64,000 nt of DNA from Paenibacillus sp. yr247 (GCF_900103825.1 NZ_FNIF01000014.1:53617-117616), one strand, 5' to 3'; positions 34,035-44,298 are shown, counted from the stretch's first letter. Program-made: numbers and translations. The notes: generated by a model from the sequence alone, not told the origin.

Positions 34035-35726
34035 TTAAGATCGTTTCAATATCCGACTTGCTTTGGTAAGCAGCTTCTGCAGCGGAGCAGGAAAGCTCTT
34101 CACGTCGTCCTTCGTAACAACACGCGTAACCATCAGCAATAATGGATATAAAGCAGCCGTGAAGCCACAAACAAGTACAGCATTGATTCCTTCATTTAAA
34201 CGGTAGAAGCTAGTTGGCTGCACATACGTATGAGTTAGCCATTCTCCCCCGAGACCTAGGATGACTATGACAACAATGGAAAGCAATAATCCGATGAAAC
34301 GCCGTCCGAGAATCGTGAAATCGACTTCTTTTCGCAGCGAGCGCAAATTAAGCCAAGACATTGCGATAAAGCAAAGGCCTGTTGAGCCGATGATCCCGTA
34401 GATGCCAAACCACTTCGCAAGAAGGAAGCTCCCTGCTAGCTTAACCGCAATACCAACGGCAACGTGTATCATCAGCGGCTTCATACGGCCCATGCCCATC
34501 AGGACAGCGCCTGAAGTCTGCATAACGATTTGAAACATTGCGCCCAATGTAAGCAGTGATATCATATGAGGTCCGTGACTCATGCCAAATGCGGTATCCT
34601 CATGTCCGAACATGAAGAAGTCTAACGGACGAGCAGCAATGGCGATAACCAACACAGCAGGTAAACCAGAAAGAATCGAGAGTTGAAGCACCCTTGTTGT
34701 CTGATGGCTAACTTGCTTCATATCTTTGCGGGAATACGCTGATGAAATGATGGGAACGACTGATTGACTTAGCGCGATGGCCAAAATAATCGGAATTCCC
34801 GCCAGGGATTGGGCACGTCCTCCTATAATACCGACCAGCCCAAGCGCTTCACTCCGGCCGATTGTACCCTCTAAGAGTGGGATAATGATAGAAGTGTCGA
34901 TGGCATAAACTAGGGTAACCGTCACCGAGAATATGACAATTGGAATCGACAACTTTAGAAGACTGCGATAGATCTCACTGTAAGATATTTGCTTTTGAAA
35001 TTGTGTCGATTGGGCGCTTCCAGCTGCTGTCTCTTCTGCCGCAGCTTGAGAAACGTTCCTTTTCAGCGACAGAGCATCTCTACGTTTTAGCTTCATGGCA
35101 TAGTAAAGCATAACGGCAAGTGCCGCTACTCCACCAATGACCCCACCGAAAGATGCGCCAGCCACACCCCAACCTAAGCTGATATTCAATAAAATAAATG
35201 CTAGTCCAATTGAGGTAACAAGCCTGAATATTTGTTCCACTACTTGCGAAATCCCGTTCGGCATCATGTTTTGTCTGCCTTGGAAATAACCGCGCATAAT
35301 GGCAATGAGCGGGAAAAATAGCATAGCCGGCGCTATTGCGCGAGTAGCTAGTGTAGCATCCGGTCCACCATGCGATATTTGTTCAGCATAGATCGGAGCA
35401 AAGACATAAAGCAGTGCGGTCATGATGACTCCCGCTACGATTGCAAACCAGATCGCCGCACGATAAATACGTTTTGCTTCGGCTGGTCGTCCGATCGCAT
35501 ACTTTTCCGATACCATTTTGCTTAGCGCACTCGGGATACCCGCTGTTGCAACAACAAGTAAGATCGAGTATAGATTAAAAGCAATGGAATAGCTGCCCAT
35601 TCCTTCCTCATGAAGCAGGTGCACCAGCGGAATACGCTGAAAAACGCCGAGAAACCGCGCTACAAGCGCGGCCACGGTGAGAATAAGCGTCCCTTTTACA
35701 AGAGAATCTTTCGTTTCCTTCGTCAA
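34035..35726 (-). CDS. MOP-superfamily lipid flippase (MurJ/YtgP or SpoVB type)
   Basis: 563 residues with about 14 membrane segments and the opening VARFLGVFQRIPL...GMGSYSIAFNLY of the polysaccharide-transporter family. Members flip lipid II or related lipid-linked sugars for peptidoglycan synthesis. Length and sequence fit YtgP/MurJ or SpoVB; I cannot choose between them. Start is TTG 35726 with AAGGA about 7 nt upstream. Cell-wall genes (asnB, PBP) follow upstream on the same strand. Confidence 0.82.
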   Translation of the reverse strand: MTKETKDSLVKGTLILTVAALVARFLGVFQRIPLVHLLHEEGMGSYSIAFNLYSILLVVATAGIPSALSKMVSEKYAIGRPAEAKRIYRAAIWFAIVAGVIMTALLYVFAPIYAEQISHGGPDATLATRAIAPAMLFFPLIAIMRGYFQGRQNMMPNGISQVVEQIFRLVTSIGLAFILLNISLGWGVAGASFGGVIGGVAALAVMLYYAMKLKRRDALSLKRNVSQAAAEETAAGSAQSTQFQKQISYSEIYRSLLKLSIPIVIFSVTVTLVYAIDTSIIIPLLEGTIGRSEALGLVGIIGGRAQSLAGIPIILAIALSQSVVPIISSAYSRKDMKQVSHQTTRVLQLSILSGLPAVLVIAIAARPLDFFMFGHEDTAFGMSHGPHMISLLTLGAMFQIVMQTSGAVLMGMGRMKPLMIHVAVGIAVKLAGSFLLAKWFGIYGIIGSTGLCFIAMSWLNLRSLRKEVDFTILGRRFIGLLLSIVVIVILGLGGEWLTHTYVQPTSFYRLNEGINAVLVCGFTAALYPLLLMVTRVVTKDDVKSFPAPLQKLLTKASRILKRS

Positions 35727-35776
35727 GTCCGTTCCTTCTCTCTGATCCAGTATTCATTCAATCATGCCATCTTTAA

Positions 35777-36256
35777 TCAGAAAACCCAAATAAAAAAGAG
35801 GATAATCATCACCAGCTGCAGCGCAATTTTCACTGCACTGCTTGCAAAGAAACCGAGGACAGAGCCGACTCCGGCGCTAATCGCCTTTTTCCATGTCGTC
35901 CCGATGATGATTTCACCAATTACTGCGCCTAAAAATGGCCCAATGATTAAGCCGAAAACAGGGATAACAAAAGGCCCAACGATGAGACCAATTGTGCTTC
36001 CGATGATAGCCGCCTTCGAGCCTCCAAACTTCTTGACCCCTAAAGCCCCTACAGCGTAATCTGCCACCATGATGATGACGACAATGAGGGACTGTATGAG
36101 CCAGAACCAGAAGCCGAACGGCTCAAAGCTAACCAACCAACCATAGAGGAAGAAAGCTCCGTAAATCGCTAATACACCTGGAAGCACAGGATAAACAGCA
36201 CCAATCATGCCAATCACAAATAATAGGATCACTAAACTCCAGCCTAAGGCTATCAT
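35777..36256 (-). CDS. DUF456 membrane protein
   Basis: 159 residues from ATG 36256 (an ATG three codons earlier overlaps the GGAGGGAG). Five or six hydrophobic segments with Gly-rich repeats such as GPFVIPVFGLIIGPFLGAVIGE, which define DUF456. Function unknown. Confidence 0.85.
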   Translation of the reverse strand: MIALGWSLVILLFVIGMIGAVYPVLPGVLAIYGAFFLYGWLVSFEPFGFWFWLIQSLIVVIIMVADYAVGALGVKKFGGSKAAIIGSTIGLIVGPFVIPVFGLIIGPFLGAVIGEIIIGTTWKKAISAGVGSVLGFFASSAVKIALQLVMIILFFIWVF

Positions 36257-36307
36257 TCTCAGCATCTCCCTCCATTCTTGACGAATGCGGTACCTTGTAT
36301 TGGGCTT

Positions 36308-37048
36308 CTATGTCTGCAGCATGTAAGTTTGAATTATTTTAGCCACAGCATGTTCATTGTTGGTAACGGTTGTGATATCCGCAATACGCTTCACTTCATC
36401 CTGTGCGTTGCCCATGGCAACACCCAGACCAGCTTCACGAATCATCGAAATGTCGTTCTCACTGTCCCCCATCGCAATAACTTCGGACATCCGAATGCCT
36501 AGAAGCTGGCATACAGCCTCCACACCTCTAGCCTTTGTGATCCCTAATGGGTTTAGTTCAAGATTAGTCGGATGAGAGTTTGTTATTTCAAGTGTTCCCC
36601 ATCCCTCTACGATGTTCCGAATTCGCTGCAATTTCGCAAGATTTTCTGTGAAAAACCCGAACTTTAACCATTCCTGACCGTCAAAGTCCAAGTCTTCACT
36701 CTCACGATTGAAGACGCCTTGCACCGAATAAGCCCACCACCAACTATCTTGCTCAAGTGCTATCGCGTGCAAATTGCGCACCGTTTCCGTAGGAAGCAGG
36801 GTTCGCTTTAGTAATTTATCAGGCGACTCCCACACTTCACTCCCATTCACCACGACAAGGGGCGTGGTAAGCCCCAATTCCTTGATGTAAGGCATGGCGC
36901 TAATTGCACCGCGCCCTGTTGACATGATAACAATCTTACCTTGCCTTGTGGCTTGCCTAATCGCTTCTTGATTCTCAGCTGATATTTTCTTGTCCTCGTC
37001 CAGCAGCGTACCATCCATATCGAGGGCAATTAATTTAAAGGGTCCCAC
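36308..37048 (-). CDS. Cof-type HAD phosphatase
   Basis: 246 residues. HAD motifs: LDMDGTLL (nucleophile Asp10), STGRG, and GDSENDISM (metal Asp). A C2 cap lies between motifs II and III as in Cof/YwpJ enzymes, which hydrolyse sugar or cofactor phosphates. The start is GTG 37048. Substrate not predictable. Confidence 0.87.
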   Translation of the reverse strand: MGPFKLIALDMDGTLLDEDKKISAENQEAIRQATRQGKIVIMSTGRGAISAMPYIKELGLTTPLVVVNGSEVWESPDKLLKRTLLPTETVRNLHAIALEQDSWWWAYSVQGVFNRESEDLDFDGQEWLKFGFFTENLAKLQRIRNIVEGWGTLEITNSHPTNLELNPLGITKARGVEAVCQLLGIRMSEVIAMGDSENDISMIREAGLGVAMGNAQDEVKRIADITTVTNNEHAVAKIIQTYMLQT

Positions 37049-37085
37049 GTTTCTCCCATCCCCTGTCTCTACGTCATTAGCAGAC

Positions 37086-38960
37086 TTAGTAAGCAGCGAG
37101 CACTTTCTTAGGCAGTTCTTCCATGAAAGTCATATGCCAGAGGGCAAAAATATAGATAGTCCAGATGCGGCGAGCATAGTCGCCCTGACCATTGCGATGC
37201 TTATGCAGCATTCGTTCAACAGCGTCCATGTTGATGTAATCCTCAATCCCACTGGACTTAATTTGCTCCAGAAGCACATTGCCCATAGAACCTTTCACCC
37301 ATTCGCGCAGAGGTACCGGGAAGCCCAGTTTCGGACGATTCAGAATCGGATCCGGAATGATACCTTCCATAGCTTTGCGGAAAATGTACTTCGTAGTACC
37401 GTTCGCGATACGGTACTTCGCCGGAATGCGGCGTGCCACATCGAACAGTTCCTTATCCAGGAAAGGAACACGCAGCTCAAGTGAATGCGCCATCGTCATC
37501 TTGTCAGCCTTCATGAGAATATCGCCAGGCATCCATAGATTCATGTCGATATACTGCATTCGGCTTACCGGATCGAGATGCTTCGTCTTGTTATAATAAT
37601 CTCCAGCAATTTGAACTGGATTCTTATAGGCGCGCAGCATTTCGGAATCGAGTCGCAGCACTTCCGCTTTCATATCTTCGCTGAAGATTTTGGCATTGCC
37701 GAGGAAACGCTCCTCTAGCGGTGTCGTGCCGCGCAATACATAGTTGCGGCCTTTCACACTGCTTGGCAGCATCCGCGCGAAGCGGTTCAGCACTCGCTTC
37801 AGAGAAAGCGGCAGCTGGTCGATCGGACGCAGCGATTGCGGCTCGCGGTAAATGCGGTAGCCGCCGAACAGCTCGTCCGCGCCTTCGCCGGACAGCACAA
37901 CCGTCACGTGCTCGCGCGCAAGCTGCGCCACGTGATAGAGGGCAATGGCCGAAGGATCGGCGACAGGCTCGTCCTGGTGCCAGATCGCCTTCGGCATCGT
38001 ACCAAAGAAATCATCCTGCGTGATGATTTTATCGTAATGCTCTGTGCCTAGTGCCGCAGCTGTTTGGGCGGCAATCGGCGTTTCATTGTTGGCTCCTTCG
38101 AAGCCAACGGAGAACGTGCGGATCGGTTCGATATTCCGCATATGGGTTGCAATTGCCGTCGAGTCGATCCCGCTCGATAAGAAACACCCGCGTTCCACAT
38201 CACTAACCATGTGGTGCTTGACGGAATCCTTCAACGTTTCACGGATTTGCTCCACATAATAGTCAAATGGACGCTCCTCCGGTTCAAACATCGGATCCCA
38301 ATACTTATGTATGGACATTTCGCCGTCAAAGGTAACCTTCACGTAATGCGCAGGCGGAAGCTTATGTATGCCATGGAACATCGTGTTTGGCTCAGGAACA
38401 TATTGAAATGTCAGATAGTTCAACAAGCTGTCCGTATGGATCAACCGGTTCATGCCATCCGCGGCAAGCAAGCTCTTAATTTCCGAGCCGAACAAGAACT
38501 GACGGTCATTAACATGATAATAAAACGGCTTAATGCCGAAGTGGTCTCTCGCTCCGAACAGCTGCTTCTTTTTCTTGTCCCAAATGACGAAGCCAAACAT
38601 GCCGCGCAAGTATTTGACACATTCCTCTCCATACTCCTCATAGAGGTGAACAATAACCTCCGTATCGCTATGCGTGCGGAATTGGTGCCCACGTTCCTGC
38701 AGCATCCCGCGCAAAGATTTGTAATTATAAATTTCCCCGTTAAAAATAATCCACACGGAATCATCTTCATTTGCCAATGGCTGATGACCTTCTTGGATGT
38801 CAATAATGGACAAGCGGCGAAAGCCAAGACCAATCCGATTGTCCGTCCAAAAGCCGGAATCGTTAGGTCCCCGATGAACAATAACATCTGTCATTTGCTG
38901 CAACATAGCAAGAGTTGGTTCTCTATCTTCAAAATACATCACACCTGTAATACCACACAT
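37086..38960 (-). CDS. asnB: glutamine-hydrolysing asparagine synthetase
   Basis: ATP-dependent amidation of aspartate, with glutamine as ammonia donor. 624 residues from ATG 38960, chosen because Cys2 must be the N-terminal nucleophile (MCGITGV). N-terminal glutaminase domain to about 200 (HRGPNDSG, NGEIYNY), then the synthetase domain with the PPi loop LSSGIDSTA. It is of the 615-635-aa Bacillus AsnB/AsnO size. Related enzymes amidate cell-wall diaminopimelate (AsnB of B. subtilis), which would fit the nearby wall genes; not decidable here. Confidence 0.9.
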   Translation of the reverse strand: MCGITGVMYFEDREPTLAMLQQMTDVIVHRGPNDSGFWTDNRIGLGFRRLSIIDIQEGHQPLANEDDSVWIIFNGEIYNYKSLRGMLQERGHQFRTHSDTEVIVHLYEEYGEECVKYLRGMFGFVIWDKKKKQLFGARDHFGIKPFYYHVNDRQFLFGSEIKSLLAADGMNRLIHTDSLLNYLTFQYVPEPNTMFHGIHKLPPAHYVKVTFDGEMSIHKYWDPMFEPEERPFDYYVEQIRETLKDSVKHHMVSDVERGCFLSSGIDSTAIATHMRNIEPIRTFSVGFEGANNETPIAAQTAAALGTEHYDKIITQDDFFGTMPKAIWHQDEPVADPSAIALYHVAQLAREHVTVVLSGEGADELFGGYRIYREPQSLRPIDQLPLSLKRVLNRFARMLPSSVKGRNYVLRGTTPLEERFLGNAKIFSEDMKAEVLRLDSEMLRAYKNPVQIAGDYYNKTKHLDPVSRMQYIDMNLWMPGDILMKADKMTMAHSLELRVPFLDKELFDVARRIPAKYRIANGTTKYIFRKAMEGIIPDPILNRPKLGFPVPLREWVKGSMGNVLLEQIKSSGIEDYINMDAVERMLHKHRNGQGDYARRIWTIYIFALWHMTFMEELPKKVLAAY

Positions 38961-39306
38961 GGTGAAACTCACTCCTCCGTACCATTCATCAATCATTCTC
39001 TTGAACTACCGATACATTAGTATACCATATCTGTCCGCCATTCTGGAAATACGATGAAAGTACGTCATAAGCTAAGAACTATAGAAAGATGATGGAAATC
39101 AAAAGTCGTTTTAAAGAAGCGGATAACCGGTTTTTTTTCATACGTTTCCACCACCTTTCCTCTGTGCATAAAAGTTTACCTCGTGCAACTTTATAAGTAA
39201 AAAAGGTTCTTCCCCCTAAGTTAGAATATGCTTAAGGATGAAGAAACGTTCCTCCCTTAGTATAAAGCTTGCGATAAGTGAGCGGTGAACCGCGCTTATT
39301 CAAATT
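38961..39306. other. long upstream region of asnB
   Basis: About 350 bp without a gene. An extended -10 for asnB is present on the minus strand, TGG-TATACT at 39019-39027, but no good -35. Further upstream are an AACCGG hairpin with eight T (near 39127) and GCGGTgaACCGC at about 39285-39297. No known leader element is recognised. Confidence 0.4.
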
Positions 39307-39347
39307 AAAAAAGAAGCTTGCCGCGGGCGCGGCGAACTTCTTTTTTT
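39307..39347. terminator. terminator after the PBP gene
   Basis: AAAAAAGAAG...TTGCCGC pairs with GCGGCGAA...CTTCTTTTTTT; T runs on both strands, so it can act in both directions. Confidence 0.75.
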
Positions 39348-39363
39348 CCATCCTATGCAGATC

Positions 39364-41430
39364 TTACCAAGGCCTCTTCCCGCCGCCTAGCTTCGTTAGA
39401 ATGCCATCGTTCGCAGCATCGTAAGCCTGAAAAATTTTAGCTGCTATCGGAGATGCCCCATAGCGCCCGAACCCGCCTTCTGGCACAACGACTGCTATCG
39501 CCAGCTTCGGATTCTCAACGGGAGCGAAGGCCACAAATACAGCGTTGTCGAGCGTACCTCCTGAGACGGCCTGTGTCGATGTACCTGTTTTCCGCGCCAC
39601 ATTATAGGGAAGATCCTCGATCCCTTCCGCTCCACTTTTCATTCCATGAATAATTGTGTTCCAGTCGCCCTTTGCAAACAAGGAGGTCGAATCTTCCATG
39701 ACTTCTGGCTCGACTTTTTTGACCAGTTCACCTTCAAAGCTTCGAATTTCATCTACAAACAAGGGTTTCATTTTCTTACCTCTGCTGGCTAGTGTAGCAG
39801 CAAACTGAGCAAGCTGCAGTGTGGTCGTTTTCTCATTCTGTCCCCAAGAAGCGTATACCATAGCGGACTGATAACTATCTTTTTTAGCATTTTTAACAAA
39901 ATCATTCGAACCCACACTCTCATTCGGCAATCCACTGCCTGTTTTGACACCGATACCGAATTTAGCTAAGTATTCTGCCCATTTATCGGTTACATTCTGG
40001 TCTTCCCCACCGTATTTTTTATAAAATGGAATACCCACCATAGCAGACATATACGTGTTAGAAGAATGTTCAATAGCACCAGAGGCGTTTAAAGCTCCAT
40101 ATGCAGTTTTCCCTGAATTTGAAATTGAACTTGTAGAGTTCGCCTTACCAAAAGAAAAACTCCCAGTATCATAGTAGATTTCGTTGGCATTGAAAAGATT
40201 CTCCGTTAAACCAATTAACACTGACAATGGCTTGATCGTTGATCCCATGAACACGATGGATGACGGGTGTTTAGGACGATCTTTATCCGTGTATTTCGGA
40301 TACGCTGTTGTGATCGACCCATTGGCAATATATGATCCGATTTCATCTAATGTTGTCTGGGAAATCCCGCCCGTCCATTCATTCGAATTGTAGTCTGGGA
40401 AATTTGCCATCGTTACGACACGGCCAGTATCCACCTCCATCGCGACAGCATAACCAGCCTGGGCATTGGCGCCAAATTTGATAAAAGCGTCATTCCGGGC
40501 ATATGGTGTATGCAGAAAGTCAATCTGATCCTTAATCGCCTTCTCAGCGGTTTTCTGAATATCCTTATTGATGGAGAGATACAAATTGTTACCTTTAGTC
40601 GGTTTCGTCACTGTAGCTCTGCCGATAATTTTCATCGCGGCATTAACAGGGTATATTTTGGAGCCGTTCTTCCCTCGAAGATCATCTTGATACATACGTT
40701 CGATACCGTCGAAGCCTACATTTTCAGTATCAAGATATTCCTTGCTGTTCGCATTATCTTTATACATATCCTTCGCTTTTTCCGTCGAGTAGCCTTTGAG
40801 ATATCCAATTAATTGCGGAGCAATCGTCGTTGTTCCATCATCGTCCATTTCATAGGTTCGGATGCTTTCTTCCGTTACTTCCAGCCATTTGAATTCATCA
40901 CGATGTTCTAGCAAATAAGCGATTTCCTCTTTGGACAAGTCAGTCTTAATTTTGCGAGGCACCCAGTAATAACTGGGATCCTTCACCTTATTTTTATTAA
41001 TATCATAGCCAAGGTCCATAGAGAGTACGATTTCAGCCGGATCCAGCTTCTTGGAATCCTTTTTGCCGTATTTATCAAACACATCATTCTTTAGTTTGTA
41101 GGCCATGCGTATGACTTCATCTTTGTCCTGCTGTGACGGTTCGATCCGGAAAAACAAGGACTGCACGGGGATGGTATAGGCAAGAGGCGATTTTGTTGAA
41201 TCATAAATGTTGCCGCGAATAGGAGCAATCTTGTTGGTCTGATTCGTATTCGTATTCTCTGCCGCTTTCAGATCTTTGGCTTGAACGAATTGTAAGATGG
41301 CCAGACGCACGATTAGGACAGAAAATAATAAAAACGTTATAAAGAAAAAAATATTGATCCGAAACGAAAAGTGCCGCTTTTTGGTAATTTCTTTTTTCTT
41401 CGGATCATCCATAATGGATGACTTCATCAC
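39364..41430 (-). CDS. class B penicillin-binding protein (PBP2 family)
   Basis: D,D-transpeptidase that cross-links peptidoglycan, anchored by one helix (about 25-48). 688 residues. Dimerisation domain PIRGNIYDS, then the transpeptidase domain with SxxK GSTIKPLS, SxN HSSN, and KTG RKTGTST. Similar in layout to PbpA/PbpH elongation PBPs rather than FtsI or SpoVD, as no PASTA domain is seen. GTG 41430 with AAAGGA 8 nt upstream. Confidence 0.9.
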   Translation of the reverse strand: MMKSSIMDDPKKKEITKKRHFSFRINIFFFITFLLFSVLIVRLAILQFVQAKDLKAAENTNTNQTNKIAPIRGNIYDSTKSPLAYTIPVQSLFFRIEPSQQDKDEVIRMAYKLKNDVFDKYGKKDSKKLDPAEIVLSMDLGYDINKNKVKDPSYYWVPRKIKTDLSKEEIAYLLEHRDEFKWLEVTEESIRTYEMDDDGTTTIAPQLIGYLKGYSTEKAKDMYKDNANSKEYLDTENVGFDGIERMYQDDLRGKNGSKIYPVNAAMKIIGRATVTKPTKGNNLYLSINKDIQKTAEKAIKDQIDFLHTPYARNDAFIKFGANAQAGYAVAMEVDTGRVVTMANFPDYNSNEWTGGISQTTLDEIGSYIANGSITTAYPKYTDKDRPKHPSSIVFMGSTIKPLSVLIGLTENLFNANEIYYDTGSFSFGKANSTSSISNSGKTAYGALNASGAIEHSSNTYMSAMVGIPFYKKYGGEDQNVTDKWAEYLAKFGIGVKTGSGLPNESVGSNDFVKNAKKDSYQSAMVYASWGQNEKTTTLQLAQFAATLASRGKKMKPLFVDEIRSFEGELVKKVEPEVMEDSTSLFAKGDWNTIIHGMKSGAEGIEDLPYNVARKTGTSTQAVSGGTLDNAVFVAFAPVENPKLAIAVVVPEGGFGRYGASPIAAKIFQAYDAANDGILTKLGGGKRPW

Positions 41431-41449
41431 TTCACAGATCCTTTCTTAC

Positions 41450-42169
41450 TCAGGTGGCTTGTTCATGAAACAGTTCGAGCAGGGAACGAATGCCTTCCCC
41501 TGTATGATAGGAATAGCGGATAATTCGAACGGCATCGATACCGACCTGATTCGGCGCCCAAATATCATTCGTTTCATGATCGCCAATATAAAGAACATCC
41601 TTCGCCTCTAACCCAGCCCTATTCAAGGCAAGCTGGAAAATCGCCGGATCCGGCTTCTCTAGACCGACCTCTGTCGAAACGATAACGGGATCGAAATAAT
41701 GCAATATTCCCTTATCTTCTAAGATGGCTTTCAAGGTAGGAGCAAAATTACTAATTATCCCGATTCGAAAGCCTTGAGCCTGCAGTTGGTCTAAGAATGG
41801 TTTCACATCTTCAAACAATTCATAATACTCTGGTGCCGTGAAAATATCGTATAGCTCATGGCAGCATTTGAATATCTCTTCCTCTGTCCATTCCTCATGA
41901 ATGCCCAGTTTATGAAGCACATATTTATATAAGTTGACCCAGAATTCACGATCTGACTCCGGACTGCAAGCCACGAAATCATCCTGTTTATTAACATAAT
42001 AAAAAAGACGAAAAGCTTCCGTAAAAAGTTCACTAATATGCGCTTCATCTCGATTCACAGAGCGCAGTTGTAAATACTGTTTCAATATCGTTTGGGCTGC
42101 GGGAATCGTCAGTAAAGTGTCCCCTGCATCTAAGTAAATCATCGGGTATTCCTGAATTGGTTTCCGCAT
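41450..42169 (-). CDS. HAD-superfamily hydrolase (subfamily IA)
   Basis: 239 residues. Motif I DAGDTLL, motif II SNF, motif III Lys in EKPDPAIF, and motif IV GDHETNDIWAP. The first DxGDT form resembles Gram-positive YjjG/YsaA-like phosphatases. The start has AGGAG 5 nt upstream. It lies 19 nt before the PBP gene and may be co-transcribed with it. Confidence 0.87.
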   Translation of the reverse strand: MRKPIQEYPMIYLDAGDTLLTIPAAQTILKQYLQLRSVNRDEAHISELFTEAFRLFYYVNKQDDFVACSPESDREFWVNLYKYVLHKLGIHEEWTEEEIFKCCHELYDIFTAPEYYELFEDVKPFLDQLQAQGFRIGIISNFAPTLKAILEDKGILHYFDPVIVSTEVGLEKPDPAIFQLALNRAGLEAKDVLYIGDHETNDIWAPNQVGIDAVRIIRYSYHTGEGIRSLLELFHEQAT

Positions 42170-42288
42170 ACAAACTCCTTCACCTTAACTAAAAAATTGC
42201 ACCTTATTAGTTTACCACATTTAATTAGCGATGAGAAAAACCTCCGTTATATATCCATCAATTCCCTTAGAAAAGCTACCATATAAAC

Positions 42289-42326
42289 AGAAAGAAGCCT
42301 CCCCTTTGATCACTAAAGGAAAGGCT
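42289..42326 (-). terminator. terminator after the transglutaminase-like gene
   Basis: Minus strand AGCCTttCCTTT pairs with AAAGGggAGGCT and is followed by TCTTTCTG. Confidence 0.55.
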
Positions 42327-42354
42327 GCCTGCTTATCTTATAATAACAACATAT

Positions 42355-43503
42355 CTAGGCATCCTTGACATGCGTTTGATCGAAGTTTGGCGGATTGAAC
42401 CAGTTGCCACCACTTGCCACCCAAGTGGAATCTAAAGGCACCCAGCGGTCGGACTCTTTCAAGTAAACCTCATTCCAAGCGTGAGGTCCGTAGCTGCCCT
42501 GCCCGTCATAGCCTAGACCCGTCACAACTTTCACATCAAGGCCGATGGATCTGGCCATCTGGGCATATAACCTGGAGTAGTCTATACAAACCCCTTCTCG
42601 GGTGTTGAAGGTATCCTCTGGTGTCTGTTCCTTCCAGATCCGCTTCTCTTCATACAGCTTTACTTTATTCCAATCATATTGGATACGGCTGCCTACCCAT
42701 TTGTACAACAGCTTGGCCTTCTCTTCATCCGTTTTACCGCTAACCGTTACTTCTTTGGCCGCATCTGCGATATTATTGGGAATCTTTGCGTCCAGAACTT
42801 CATACTTACGCTGTAGAATATTCGTAAATTCCTGTTCCACAGCACGTGTGAACACGGGCACCTTGTCTGCAATGAAATCACCTGTGAAAGGTGAAATAAC
42901 CTCCTTAGCCCCTTTTTGATACATCTGAGACGACTCAATATAAGGTGTGACCAAAGAGTGCGGGAAAAGCGTCACATAAATAAACAGCACAGCAATAAGA
43001 ATGAGCGCTCTAGCGAATCCGGCAACGGAACCAATGGCTCCGCCAGAAACTGAACTGATGAAGGAGTTGCTGCTCTCCCGATAGGGATTGCGTTCAGCCA
43101 GCCACGGCCCCATTAAAGGATCAACCAAAAGATTCAGGAATTGCTTAATGATCATATAACCGAGTAAAAACAATACACCAAAACGCAGCAAGGGGAAATC
43201 ACGGATACTCGTCATGGCGGTATAGTAGGTTTGTTTAAGGAGGCCAATGTCTACCGAAGGAATTTGCAAATTCTGACCTTTCAACCAGGTTTGCATCAAT
43301 GGCGAGACCAATTGAACGCCCTTCCACGCAATAAACATGGACAGAATGACGATGGCCGCCTCCACGAGCATGGAGAGGAGATGTTTAGCTGATCCAGATC
43401 CTCCTCGGAAAAACCCTTGAACGACAGAGCCTGCAAATGTGAGAACAATCAAGATGGATATTAGATTTATCGAAGATGCCTGTAACCAAGTCATATCCGT
43501 CAT
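42355..43503 (-). CDS. CvpA-like membrane protein fused to a transglutaminase-like domain
   Basis: 382 residues. The first 190 hold about four membrane segments with a Gly-rich CvpA-like pattern (FFRGGSGSAKHL, SSVSGGAIGSVAGFARA). The C-terminal half is a transglutaminase-like protease fold with a full triad: Cys in GVCIDYSRLYAQMARSIG, His in GPHAWNEVYL, Asp in PLDSTW. The catalytic part is probably extracellular. It follows a small membrane-protein gene by 39 nt on the same strand. Confidence 0.82.
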   Translation of the reverse strand: MTDMTWLQASSINLISILIVLTFAGSVVQGFFRGGSGSAKHLLSMLVEAAIVILSMFIAWKGVQLVSPLMQTWLKGQNLQIPSVDIGLLKQTYYTAMTSIRDFPLLRFGVLFLLGYMIIKQFLNLLVDPLMGPWLAERNPYRESSNSFISSVSGGAIGSVAGFARALILIAVLFIYVTLFPHSLVTPYIESSQMYQKGAKEVISPFTGDFIADKVPVFTRAVEQEFTNILQRKYEVLDAKIPNNIADAAKEVTVSGKTDEEKAKLLYKWVGSRIQYDWNKVKLYEEKRIWKEQTPEDTFNTREGVCIDYSRLYAQMARSIGLDVKVVTGLGYDGQGSYGPHAWNEVYLKESDRWVPLDSTWVASGGNWFNPPNFDQTHVKDA

Positions 43504-43542
43504 GATTTCTCACCATCCTCTCTGAATAAAGTTAATATCTTT

Positions 43543-43977
43543 TTACAGCTTTGCATTCTTCTTTGCTTGCTCGACGAAAGCATTAACCGCTGCGTTCGCG
43601 TTCATCTTGAACGATTTTCCAAGAAAGGTTACTTGGACTTCGTCCGAACCTGCCTTGCCTTCTACCTTCAAGCTCTTGGTTGTCACAATAAAGGAACCGT
43701 CGGGATTCGCTTTGAACTGGGCATCTTTGGCCTCAGAGGTCAATGTGCTAAGGGCCTTATCTTTCACTTCATCTCCGACTTGTGAAACCACGCTTGCCCC
43801 AATATCCTTTATTTTATCCTTATAACTAGCTCCATAAACGATGAGAGCCCCCACAATTGCGATAACTACAATCCATTTTACCACTGTTTTCACAATCCCA
43901 ATTACGATAAAAAGCACAATAATAGCGGCCACAATTAAGTACCAACGATCCTGCGCAAATGAAATCCACTGATCCAA
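43543..43977 (-). CDS. uncharacterised membrane-anchored protein
   Basis: 144 residues from TTG 43977 (GGAGG 7 nt upstream). Two adjacent N-terminal membrane segments (about 14-48), then a soluble domain of mixed strands and helices. No family recognised. It is likely in an operon with the CvpA/transglutaminase gene downstream and the 51-aa membrane protein upstream. Confidence 0.75.
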   Translation of the reverse strand: MDQWISFAQDRWYLIVAAIIVLFIVIGIVKTVVKWIVVIAIVGALIVYGASYKDKIKDIGASVVSQVGDEVKDKALSTLTSEAKDAQFKANPDGSFIVTTKSLKVEGKAGSDEVQVTFLGKSFKMNANAAVNAFVEQAKKNAKL

Positions 43978-44031
43978 TCCAACCCCTCCTATTTATCCAA
44001 AAGTCCCTTCCTATCATACTACAAGGGCTCC

Positions 44032-44187
44032 TTAGTCTTCATCTCTTTTTTTCCTTAACTGGGCTAACTTTCGTTCTATATCCTCCGTTTTATCGGCCCT
44101 GCCTCTTGTCTTGCGAAAAGACTGTCTCAACCGAAAAATCAGAAAAATAGCTCCACCAGCGAGCAAAACAATCACATATGAGTCCAT
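44032..44187 (-). CDS. small membrane protein
   Basis: 51 residues, read directly from ATG 44187 (GGAGG 5 nt upstream). One N-terminal helix MDSYVIVLLAGGAIFLIFRL, followed by a highly charged tail of Arg, Lys and Glu likely to form a coiled helix. Not recognised. It lies 54 nt upstream of the 144-aa membrane gene. Confidence 0.7.
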   Translation of the reverse strand: MDSYVIVLLAGGAIFLIFRLRQSFRKTRGRADKTEDIERKLAQLRKKRDED

Positions 44188-44298
44188 CAAGTCCTCCTTA
44201 AACAGAATTGTGTCTTTTGTATGGAAAGGTCATATCCATGGGACGAGCGGCGTACATCTTAAGAAGAGACAAGACTAAATAATCGAGGTGGTGAGAAC

